From Parapristionchus giblindavisi (Eukaryota; Nematoda; Chromadorea; Rhabditida; Diplogasteridae): a stretch of DNA of 64,000 nucleotides. A model generated the notes under the pieces. It saw nothing but the letters and a program-made list of their open reading frames with translations, searched no databases and was not told where the DNA came from. The stretch lies in contig CALSFV010000514.1 of the NCBI GenBank assembly GCA_943737045.1, positions 1 to 64,000 of the forward strand, written 5' to 3'. Position 1 is the stretch's first letter. Every line of letters starts with the position of its first letter. The translations under genes and the position numbers were made by a program. Below, one piece after another: positions 38,401 to 49,216 of the stretch.

Positions 38401-41252
38401 CCTTGGTAGTAATTCCTTCTTTAACAGTAGTAGAGCTATTGTCTTCTCCATTTGAACATCCATCACATCCAATACATTCTTCAACTTTTCCTCCCTTTTC
38501 TATACAATTCTTCTCATTCTCTTTCAATTCTTCGTAACCGTTCACAGTACAAATCACCTCAATTTCATAATTATTTGAATGTATATATTAGTTTATTAGT
38601 ACTACCTTCGTGCCATTTGACAACGTTACAACAGTCATCAAGTCATCCTCTTTCTCAACAGGATTCAATTCTTTTTTTGCACAACCTGAATCAATATTAT
38701 TGATTAGTTATATAAATATTATTTTGTTACCAATAGGAGAAGGATCAGGTATGATATGTCCTTCATCAGTTGTAGTCCATGAACAAGATATAACTGATCC
38801 AGTATTATTTATGTAGTACTTCTTTCCAAAATTGACACGAACACCATTATTATAACAACCACCTGTACAATATTTCTTTATTATTATTGACAATGGTATT
38901 AGTTTGACAATAACAGTCTCTCTTTACCAAACATTTCTCCAAAATATATACTCATTGTCATAAACATCATATTATTTGGTGAAAGTTTTGAGGTAATAAT
39001 CGGACCTTGAGGTATTTGCACAGCTCCTCCTCCTTGAATTGGACAAATGAATGCATCATCTCCACAATATAATTGAGATCCTGGTTTGATCATCTTATCA
39101 CGCATCGAACAATCTATAAATTTATGATAATTAATTAACTGTTATCGAATCTTATCGATTAATATTATGTAAATGTATCTGACCAATAGTTTGGACATCT
39201 CCTTGGAAACAACGATAAGTTGTTGTATTAGCTGAATCTGTGAACTGTTCATTGTGTTCATAAATCTTTCCAAGAACTTGACATTGAAGAGCTTAAATAT
39301 GTATTTGTTTTTCACGAATATTTCTTAATTTAAAATGTACTGACATTCAGAGTCAAGTGGCTGAATATATAGATCTCCATTGATTGGAAGTCTTTCTACT
39401 GCATAAGTCTTATTGTTATATGTCGTTACTTGACCAGGATATGCCACTCCTTCTCGACCCAATTCAATACCTAAACTTTATTGTAGTCACTCATAGGAAT
39501 GGTATGATCGTTACCTTTGGGGAACAATCGGAAAGCATCAAATTGTTCATCATATTCACATCGACTATACAATTGATATTTCATTTCAGGTACATCAGAT
39601 GTTTTACTATATCCCATCCATTCATTTTGTTCTACATAATTATTATCGTCGTCAACGATACAATATTCATCTTAATTGGATGTATAATGAGGGCATTGAA
39701 TGAGATATCATACCATGAAGTCTAAGAGTATTGATCTCTCCATTATCTCTCTGAACACAATAATCCCAATATCCATTCTTATCTTTCTTTGTCTTTTGAC
39801 CAATCGATATTTCTTGTCCTCCAGGCAATACACAACCTATAATTGAATGAAATCATTCAAAGTTTTCAGTATAGATAGATGTAGTCTCATTAACATGTTA
39901 TTTTGGGGAAGTTATGTTAATCTTATTGTAAATGACATACTGATAGGAATGAGTATGTATCCATTAGATGTCTTCTGACATTCATATCCATTCTTCTTTC
40001 CAATGAATACAGATGATGTATATCCATTGTATGTACATCCTTAATCATTAATTCCCTTCATTCATTCAATTACATCTTATAAATCTAACCAATTTGTTTA
40101 TCATCTCCCTTATCATTGACAACTTCAAATACTATTCCATTCATACTGTATTTATCTCCCACTTTCCGATTTGAACTTCCCTTTCCTCCAGCTTTGATTA
40201 CTCTCAAAATAATTTATTTTAAAATTGTGCAAATGTGCAAAAAAAACCTTTTGACAATTCCATCAGAAGAAGTACATGTGATAGAACTACCATCATCATA
40301 TTTAGTTGAATCATCAATTTTAAGATACTTTCCTTCATCGTCGAAGCAACCTGAAGAATACCAATTCAATCATTGATCTATTCATTCATTCATTATAACC
40401 TATTCTTTCTAGATATATAATTCCATTTGCATTCTTTTTACATTCCATTCTATAACTGAATTGAGTATCGATCGTTCCTCCAATCTCAGTATAAGATTCT
40501 GTCTTATTGGGGAATCGATATTCACATGCTTAATATAAATATATTGATTTGTTTGAGATTATTGATTATTCTTACAAAGAACAATGAGTTTTCCTCCTTT
40601 ACATACGTATTTTAGTCCATCTCTAGTCAATTCTTCTCCTTCATTCTTACATGAGAGATCGACAACACGAACTTTAATCAATCCATAATTATTTAGACTA
40701 AGAACTAGATGAAGCTTACTATTTTTGAGACTCCAAACATTTTTACTCTTTGTACAGATGAAGTCAGATCCATCCTTTGTGAATGATTGATCTTCAGTGT
40801 AGATGGTCTTTCCATCAGTACAACCTATTATATTAGATATACTTCAATCAATAAATTCATTCAATCAATACCAGATGAAGTGCTTTTGAGTATTCCACAA
40901 TTGAATTGATATCCAAGTCCCATTGAACCATAAGTCTTTGATATGACCATCCATGACTCTCCGGGTAAGATTATTTTACCATCTCCGTTACGAGAATTAC
41001 AACCTAAAATAATTTTACTATTTTAATTTTTTAATGTAAATCCTAGTAAAGTTTTGAGCCATTTCTTTACCATAGAAGGATCCTTTCCCGTTTTCATTAT
41101 CTATTAGATAGAAAACGTCTTGTTGTGTCGGAGAAGGGTAAGGATCTAAATTATCGATTAATTTTAGTTGATCATAACAAATATCGATTACCTGATCCTG
41201 CATGAATGAATGATAAAGTGGATATAATGAAGATACTTATCCACCCAAGCAT
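35459..41252 (-). CDS. Secreted repeat protein: MIG-18-like Fn1-type modules plus giant Thr/Ser/Glu tandem repeat
   Basis: Seventeen exons on the minus strand (41252-41192, 41145-41071, 41003-40872, 40824-40720, 40671-40576, 40528-40400, 40350-40248, 40202-40090, 40039-39941, 39836-39714, 39670-39515, 39470-39345, 39291-39184, 39113-38928, 38862-38731, 38685-38606, 38557-35459) give 1,640 residues with all junctions in phase. It starts MLGWISIFIISTLSFIHA, a signal peptide. Residues about 45-640 hold roughly a dozen Cys-containing modules, often one per exon, of the form GC-x-DG-x-GE/DQ-x-Y-x-C (GCTDGKTIYTEDQSFTKDGS, GCNSRNGDGKIILPGESW). This resembles the nematode MIG-18-like fibronectin type I domain of extracellular-matrix proteins. 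The last exon adds a spacer and about 22 copies of a 43-residue unit (TVSGGSDSSST, SNGDEVTEGQGETTT, RVTDEYGSVITGAPTEP), likely O-glycosylated and extended. The frame stops after SVIYVQ at 35459, where the related 87-bp array begins. A tttcag abuts the ATG. Likely a cuticle, matrix or mucin-like surface protein. Confidence 0.82.
35465..38310 (-). repeat. 129-bp coding satellite, about 22 copies
   Basis: Tandem 129-bp units form most of the last exon of the secreted protein. Most units carry GATGAATATGG (DEYGSV), but several (at about 36257, 36386, 37160, 37280 and 37935) carry the GATTATGG form (DDYGSV) found in every unit of the 87-bp array, suggesting exchange between the two arrays. Confidence 0.95.
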
Positions 41253-41627
41253 TCTGAAAATAGAAGATATGATGAAGACAGTATGATAGAATGAAAAAGG
41301 GAGGATGATAGTTGAAAGAATTGTCAGTCTTTTTATATAGTGCATATACCATTAATGTGCCATTCAAAATGTTATGAGGAGATAATAAATAATATCTCTA
41401 AGAGAGAATAAGATGATCAAATGGTCTATTTTATTATTGAGATAACTGTTTGCATTGCCTCTTGTCGAAACCAACTGTGCAGGATTTTTTAAATCAATAG
41501 ACACAGTACAGATTCATTCTATAAAACTTATTTTATGATATATTGGTATCTTTTCATACTGATTAATTGATATTAACAACCGTCGAAGGTCGTCTGCATA
41601 TATTTCAGGTTTTGTGGATGTAGATGG
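41253..41627. promoter_or_regulatory. 5' flank of the secreted repeat protein
   Basis: AT-rich sequence upstream of the minus-strand ATG at 41252, with ctattttcag directly before the ATG (candidate trans-splice acceptor) and tatatagtgc at about 41334 as a TATA-like element. No gene seen. Confidence 0.35.
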
Positions 41628-42134
41628 CAGGGCTGTGCATTTTTCGTTTTTCGAATTTTCGAATTTTTAGATTTTTCGACTTTTTCGGAACAATTTTTTC
41701 GACGAAAAATTTTTCGATTTTTTTCTCGAAAAATCGAAAAAAAGATAACTGAAAACAGCACTTAAAATTGAAAATTTTATCAATTCGGTAATAAAAGTTC
41801 TGTAGTTGTATTCAAGGCAACGTTTGTAATAATTTAATCATTTTTGGCAACTGTAATTGTATTATTTTATCTGGAAAATTCTCTTAGAGATAGGTTGTCT
41901 TACTGAACTACCATAGAATATTCCAAACTCTCTCAAAAAGACACTTTAGATAGTATTTTTTAGCTCGACATAGTAACGGGGACTGGTGTAAGCCAACCAA
42001 GTCACGAAAAATCAAAAGAAATTGCATTTAGAAATTTTTATACAAAATTTACGATTTTTTCGATTTTTATTTTTTCGATTTAAAAATTTCGTTTTTCGAT
42101 ATTTTTTTCTAAAATTTTTTTTTGCACAGCCCTG
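41628..42134. mobile_element. hAT-like MITE, 507 bp
   Basis: Ends CAGGGCTGTGCA... and ...TGCACAGCCCTG form perfect 12-bp terminal inverted repeats of the CAGGG type known from hAT transposons. Direct 8-bp flanks are GTAGATGG (41620-41627) and GTAGATGA (42135-42142), a 7/8 match to the 8-bp duplication hAT elements make. The interior is rich in TTTTTCGAAAA-like palindromes and non-coding. Confidence 0.85.
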
Positions 42135-42142
42135 GTAGATGA

Positions 42143-42535
42143 TTCATATATGTATTATAATTAGATAGAGATCACTGTTGTTCTGCCGTTTTATTTTAAA
42201 ATGTTAACATTTATTGGTGTGCACGCTCTGTAATTGCCCTTGTATGCGAATTACCGTAATCATATTGTGCACTACTACACCGAGTAGTCTACACCACTTT
42301 GTAATGTATTATCCGAAACATCGCTAGTGTAAACACACTCTATGCACGCACCATAGTGTGCCTTGAGCGGCTCACTGGAATTCGACCTTCAATTACAGTT
42401 TTTATCCTTTACAGTGGCGTGCTATTATGATTTTATCGATACTATCCTTTGTCACTCTACATTGGACCATTTCACTGCCGTACCTAGATCATAATATTAT
42501 ATTTCATGGTCTATCTTCTGTTTTTCTTTGCAGGG
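42143..42535. promoter_or_regulatory. Upstream region of mig-2-like gene
   Basis: About 390 bp without a gene. It ends tttttctttgcag two bases before the ATG, a strong acceptor-like sequence suggesting trans-splicing at the start codon or a 5' UTR intron. Confidence 0.45.
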
Positions 42536-44556
42536 ATGTCGTTGCCGTCGAGGCAAATAAAATGTGTGATAGTTGGAGATGGTACAGTCGGAAAGACGTG
42601 TATGCTTATCTCTTATACGACTGATTCATTCCCCGTTAAATATGTCCCTACTGTGTGAGTAAATCTCTTCATTTCTCTCACTTAACATGGTCAATATTAA
42701 TCCTCTTTCAGTTTCGATAACTATTCAGCCCAATTAACAGTAGATGAACATACAGTGAATCTTGGTTTATGGGATACAGCAGGACAGGTTAATGTTGATT
42801 ATTGTCTTTGAAAGTATTGATGACTCATAGTCAGTGGCTGACTCATGACACTTCTTCTTCTCAAATAACATTACTTTTTGCTAATTCCTCAACAATTCAT
42901 CCAATACAACTAGTGACATGTCAATCGGGGTAAACAACTTTTGGTTGTTGTAGAACGATATTTGAATAGATTACCCTTCGAATACAGAGTTGTTGGTGTT
43001 GTACTCGGGGGTAGTTATTCAAACTATATAAAGGAAGATTGATGATTAAGAATAATGAATATTGTTATAGGAAGACTATGATCGTCTTCGTCCTCTTTCA
43101 TATCCACAAACAGATGTATTCATTCTATGTTTCTCTGTTGTATCTCCTGTATCATTCGATAATATCGTATCTAAATGGGTTCCTGAGATCAGGCAACATT
43201 GTCCTGATGCACCCATTATACTTGTCGGTATGTTTTATCCATTTATTTGCTCTTTTCCATAATCTGTTACATTGGTCACTTCGATGTTATGGTTATTACA
43301 GTAACTGAATATGTATTATCTGGAACTGAATACTTAGATAGAATGTTTGTTTATTAGCAGCTGAAAGATATGAGATAAAACACGAAGGGATATCATTATT
43401 TGGTAAATGTTTAGAGGCTTTGTCTCATAATGAGTGCAAATTACGCTTACATTTTGTTAATTACATCGTAATTCTTAAAATTTTGCCAAATAAAGTGTAT
43501 CCCTTCTATTGTTTTAACTAAACATTGATTTTTCCATAAAATAAAAGTATTGGCAATGAGTAAAGTGCATTAAATAAATATTGCTTTTTTTAGGGACGAA
43601 ATTGGATCTTCGAGAGGATTCGAATACCATTGCTTTATTAGCGAATGAAGGACGTGGTCCAATCAATAGGTATATTTACATATTATTTATTCTATTTTCC
43701 TTAGTAATTTTTTTGCATTATACGTACGGTTATGTAAACTCCTGCGGCCTATGGAATGAGTATTAGTTCTGGAAACCGTTAAGACATATTTTTCGAATAT
43801 TTTTCTTATACTTCATAGAAAATATTAAGCCCTGTCTTTCTCTATCTGTGAAGAAGGTTTTCTGCCCTTTTTTACAAGTTAGAGGTATTCCAAAATGTTC
43901 CGACATTCATTAGAAAATTTTGGATTAATTAATCGTTCGACTAAACATTTGATCTCTTCGCCTAGCAACTGTAATCATGAACTTTTGGTTTTTTAGTGAC
44001 GCATTTTTGTGCATTATATTGAGATCGATATTAATTGAAAAACAAGAGATTAATTGAAAAATTAAATACATATTTTACTGTATTGTAAAAATTTTCGTTA
44101 TTTATCATTCAATTGTTACTATTTTGTTTATAGACAACAAGGACAGAAAATGGCTCAACGAATCAAAGCAGTCAAATACGTTGAATGCTCTGCTTTAACA
44201 CAAGTTGGACTTAAACAGGTATATCATCTTTTCTTTTTACATATTTATGTTCTCGATATTCGATTATTTATTAAATTGCTCATGAGGAAACATTTTTGTT
44301 ATAATTTGAACAAAGATTTAGTAAATAATTTAAAAATTTCAAAAGCTAATCGCTGAGTGGTATGTGTATTTGTCAAATTGCAAACATTCTTTCTGTGTTC
44401 TCGAAAGATATTTGAGTACAAGATTTTTAAAATTACTTTCAATTAGAGCTACAGGATGAAAGATATTTCTCATTATATCTATTAAAGGTATTTGGTGATG
44501 CAGTTCGAGCAGTTATGCATCCAAAACCAGTGAAGAAGAAGTGTACTATTCTGTAA
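42536..44556 (+). CDS. mig-2: Rac/RhoG-type small GTPase, MIG-2-like
   Basis: Membrane-anchored molecular switch controlling the actin cytoskeleton; in nematodes MIG-2 acts with Rac in cell migration and axon guidance. Six exons (42536-42654, 42712-42787, 43071-43227, 43594-43669, 44134-44218, 44488-44556) encode 193 residues with perfect phase. Seen: P-loop [16 protein letters not shown] (from residue 14), effector loop [15 protein letters not shown], switch [30 protein letters not shown] for guanine recognition, and [14 protein letters not shown]. The tail VKKKCTIL is a polybasic stretch plus CAAX box ending in Leu, predicting geranylgeranylation. N-terminal SLPSRQIKC and [13 protein letters not shown] residues favour MIG-2/Mtl over canonical Rac1; a Rac orthologue cannot be fully excluded. 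Confidence 0.93.
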
Positions 44557-45588
44557 ATCTATCCATAGTCTTCTTCTTCTCTTTATACTCTAATGACCTA
44601 TATCCACATGTGGTCATCTTCTACTTCTTCTTCATCTTTATCTATATTCTACACGTGCTATCCTCCTCCTCCTCTTCCCTTCCCTTCCTTCCCCTCATAG
44701 AGAGAGATTATACCATATGATGTTAGAATCCCTTCTTCTTTCCTTCAACCGAGTAATCCTCCCCCTCCTCCATCCACTAGAATCAATTGTCAACCTCCTC
44801 AAGCATACTGTAATTCATCCATTATCGACTCGATACTTTCTGTATACATTCATTAAGAAGTGTAATATTGTTGTCTTATACCAAATTTCTTGTATTATTT
44901 CTCATTTTAAAATACAGTTGATATGATTAGATTGATTCATTGTATTATTTCCCCCTTATTGAAAGAATGTATTGTATTCCCTTCATAGAGTATAGTATAT
45001 CAACTCAAAGTTCCTTCTTTCATCATTCTTATAGATTTTATTCATATTGAATATCAATATATCGATTGATTGATTGATATTATTCATAATTGTGTTTCCT
45101 TAATCTAATATACATGATTGTCAATAGTTGCTCCATTCATTTCATTCGATCAAATAATTCATTCTTGCTTGTATGACTTCTAACCGTGCCTAATCCATTC
45201 ATCCTTCATTATAACATATGGTAAGAGTTATTCACTTCCTCCCATTTCCTCTTATCATTTGTTTTCCATTGTTCACATTGCAAAGCTATAAAAGAATTTA
45301 AACATCATACAGTATTAGACTTGATCGCAGTATTATGATTATCAAGATAGAAACATTAAAGAGTGATGAGTTTTGTGTTCCTTTAAAGATAAGATGAAAG
45401 AGGGAATAGGTACATGAGTCTTGTAATGACATTGAAATAGTTTGAGAATATATTAAACGTCATTGAACAATAGTGATCACAGACTGAATAGAAAGATCAC
45501 AAAATGATAACGGAGTCTCATATTAACCAACCAATCCTTTCTCCATTCTTTCATTTTCTCCCATTATTATTTCAATCCATTTACTATT
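44557..45588. other. Intergenic, mig-2-like to SLC26
   Basis: AT-rich, with pyrimidine-rich sequence near 44630-44700 and no supported gene. Contains several ATTGATTGATT runs. Confidence 0.45.
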
Positions 45589-48550
45589 ATGAATCAGGTA
45601 TCATTGTCAATTCATGTAGGTTTTAATGTAAATCAATCGATATTCTAGAAAGAATACGATGAAGAATACGGTTTTGTCCAAAAGAATGATCGGCGAGTTG
45701 TAGATCAAGCGAAATATGTTGCTGATGTATGTCTACCAGATTGTTCCTTGAGAGGTGCGGTACCTATTGATTACTGTATCTATGATATAGTATACTGTAG
45801 GTATTCGATCGATGGTCTACCGTAGACTTCCATTGACTAATTGGTTAAGAAAGTATAAATGGAAAACATGGTTGTTTGGTGATGTTGTAGCTGGAGCTAC
45901 ACTTGGAATATACAATATACCACAGAGTAAGTATTACTGTATTATCATCTTCTAGAGGATTACTGTAGTACATTTTTATATGTTCTTGTGTCATAGATAA
46001 TGATTATCCATTAATTTCATTACATCATCCAGTTCATTCTTATCATTTATCATTTATAGGTTTATCATATTCTGTATTAGCAAGTCTTCCTCCTGTATAT
46101 GGATTGTATACATCTTTCTTTCCTCCTTTATTCTACTTTCTCTTTGGTTCTTCATGTCTCTCATCGATTGGTATGATCAAATCAATCGATAATCTATTGA
46201 ATACAGTATCCCTCAGGTGTTTTCTCAATCACTTCTTTATTGACTGGTCAAGCAAGACGAGCTATTCTTCCTGATAATGATAATGATACATCTACAGTAG
46301 GATATATTGATGGAATGGGTCCATATACACCAATCGATGTAGTTATCGTACTCACTTTCACTGTCGGAGCCATACAAGTTTGATTATTGATTCATTCATG
46401 CATAGTTATCGTAGCTTATTCTAGTTGGCTATGGCTGTTCTTCGATTAGACTTCCTCACTACATATTTGTCCGATCCTCTGGTAGCAGGTGAGAGTAAAG
46501 ATCAAAGATCAATTATAATCAATCAATAGTTCTTAGCCTTCAATATGGGATCTGCGTGTCATGCCTTCATATCTCAAGTACCTGCATTGATGGGAGTGAA
46601 AGTACCATCGAGAGATTCTGCCCCACTTGTATTCTTTGAGGTACGGTACTCTCTTTATGTACGGCATACGGTAGATTCTTCTTAAGATTTAATCAATAAC
46701 TTCAGCAAATCTACGATATCTGTGCTGCAATTCCTCAATCAAATGTGGCTACTGTAATCACATCAGTGATATCGATTGCTTATCTGTTAGGAATGAGACA
46801 GATAATGAATCGTGTTCGATGGTTGAAACTATTTCCAAGCGAATTATTACTCGTGAGTATCTTATCATCTCATATCATTATCAATTATCACATTGATACC
46901 CTTTATGTGTGGTCTATTATTATAATGATTAAGATGATCGTAGCTACAGTAATATCTACCGTGTGCGATCTGAAAGGAACATTTGGAATGAAAACAATCG
47001 ATGAGATTGCCACTGGGTACGGTAGATTTATCTAACAATCAATAAATGGCTCTATTCACAGTATACCTCCGCCAGTGGTTCCCGATTTACGTCTCGTGCC
47101 GAAAATGCTCGGAGATGCTCTATCGATTGCCATTGTTGCATTCGCGGTTACTGTATCTATGGGCAAGTACTTTGGAAAGAAGTACAATACACAGATTGAT
47201 CCAAACCAGGTAGAGAAGATAAAGATACGGTAATCAAGTTATCGTTGTAGGAGTTACTGGCACTTGGACTAGGTGGAGTTATGTCTTCATTCTTCTCTGT
47301 TTTTCCTCATTCAACTTCTCTTAGTAGATCATTGGTCAATGAATCAGTTGGAGCAAGAACTCAAGTAATATAGAGATCAAAAGATCAAAGATCAATTATG
47401 AATATTTAAGATGTCTGGTATCGTAGCATCAATAATTGTTCTAATGGTTATACTCTTCCTTGGCCCTCTTCTTGAAGCTCTTCCTCTTTGTGTTCTTTCT
47501 TCTATTGTTGTTGTTGCTCTAAGATCTTTGTTCATGAAGGTTACTGATCTACCCTATCTATGGAGATTCTCAAAAATTGATTTCGTGAGTGATTATCGAT
47601 TGATTCTTTTGATTTACAGTAATCCATCTTTAGATGGTATGGATAGTAACAGCAGGAGCAGTTATTCTCTATGATCTAATTCCTGGTCTTATCGTCGGAA
47701 TTCTATTTGCACTTGTTACTGTAGTTCTAAGGACACAATTTGCAAGAACAAGAAAGATAGTAGAGGTTTATTGATTGATTGAATATTATTGATTGATTAT
47801 GATATTGATTTAGTTAGCAGATGGAACATATCATGATGTTCGATACTTTCCTACAGCAAAAGAAACAAGTTCTCCTATTATTCGATTCGATGCTCCTCCC
47901 ATTTTTACAAATTGTGAATATTTGAAAGAGGAAGTTTTGAAGGCTGCTAATGAAATGGACTCAATACGTATGTAATCATATGCTTTTCTTATCTAACAAT
48001 AAGCTCCATGTTGTCTTCATTCATTGAGTAAAAGTGAAAATCTATCATGAGAGCAAACATTAGCTGATAAAAAATATTTTTAGATGATAATCCTATCACA
48101 ATTGAAGAAGAAGAGATTCTTAATCCATGGAGATGTATTGTACTCGATTGTTCAACATGGACATATACAGATAGTATGGGTATTGAAACAGTTAAAGAAG
48201 TCAGGCAAATTATTGATTATTCTGATTCTTATTTATTCATTTTCAGATTCATCTCGAAATGTGTAGTCGTCGGATATTGATTCTTTTTGCACAATTACGA
48301 TGTACGATAAACAATCAATAATTGATTATGAGTAATTACTTTAGGTTCTGTTCGTGTTCAATATGAGAAAAGTGGTCTATATGATCATATATCAGATGAT
48401 CAATTTTATCCTTCAATCGATAAAGCTGTCAAGGTTACAGTATCTTTTGTATGTAAATCGTCTTATCATTATTTTATTTAGGCTTCTCACTCTATAATGA
48501 ATGTCATCTCAACATCTGATCTCAAAAAGAAATTATCGAAATATTTCTAA
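45589..48550 (+). CDS. SLC26/SulP family anion transporter
   Basis: Multi-pass plasma-membrane anion exchanger or channel (sulfate, chloride, bicarbonate or oxalate; substrate not predictable here). Eighteen exons: 45589-45597, 45649-45754, 45801-45926, 46060-46170, 46217-46377, 46425-46488, 46537-46640, 46706-46852, 46934-47016, 47062-47209, 47251-47364, 47411-47584, 47634-47765, 47814-47967, 48084-48199, 48247-48301, 48345-48433, 48482-48550; 653 residues, all in phase. The SulP signature is present (GDVVAGATLGIYNIPQSLSY followed by LPPVYGLYTSFFP), with about a dozen hydrophobic segments and FPHSTSLSRSLVNESVGART in the core. The C-terminal STAS domain (about residues 480-640) contains VLDCSTWTYTDSMGIETVKE. 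The first exon (9 bp coding, MNQ) is short; the start is the first in-frame ATG. Confidence 0.94.
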
Positions 48551-49216
48551 GAAGGGTTTTCAATCTACGGTTACAGACATGCTTCCTGCAGTCGCCATCC
48601 AGAAAGATTTCAGGAAGATTGCCTGATGTTTGTGAATATGTACATAAGTGTTATTTGTTAATAATGAAATTATATGTTAAAAATAAATTATTTTAAATGT
48701 GTTGTTGAACAAAATACACTGATACAGTATGCCGATTCCGGGAAATGAGAGGAATGATCGGCGACCGTTTAAAAGTTTTAAAATGCTACAGTAATCTTTC
48801 TGTCTTTCAACTGACTACACAAATTTTGGCATCTCTTATATAATTTTCCAAAGCTTCAAATTTGAAAAAAAAAAGCTTTCCATATGTTGAAACCGTGGTC
48901 TTCACTACTTGATTTGCATAAAGCGTTGATCTGATTTTAAATATTCCACATAAGCACCGCGCTCTGGATCTATTTCCCTTGTTTTGCATTTTGTCTTATA
49001 CATGCTAATTTTCGTGCCTGAAAGTTTTATATTTCACTGCGACTTGATCTTTGAATCAACTGCATAACGATACATTTAGCAGTTCTTACAATATTGTTAA
49101 TTCAATCGTGCGTGTTATATTATTTTCGTTTATTATCTAATTCCTTTAGTTGTGAAAGACTCATACGAAAGGGTAAACTCGTCTATAATGGCTCAGGTTT
49201 GATTTTTCTTTAAGAA
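48551..49216. other. Intergenic, SLC26 to GET4
   Basis: AT-rich, no gene supported. Polyadenylation-like AATAAA-type sequence (aaaataaatt) at about 48678 would serve SLC26. Confidence 0.45.

Noticed and set aside
39291..39341. Apparent phase clash between two exons of the secreted repeat protein
   Set aside because: Using the donor GTCAGT four bases upstream of the first-guess GTACAT restores phase with GT-AG ends.
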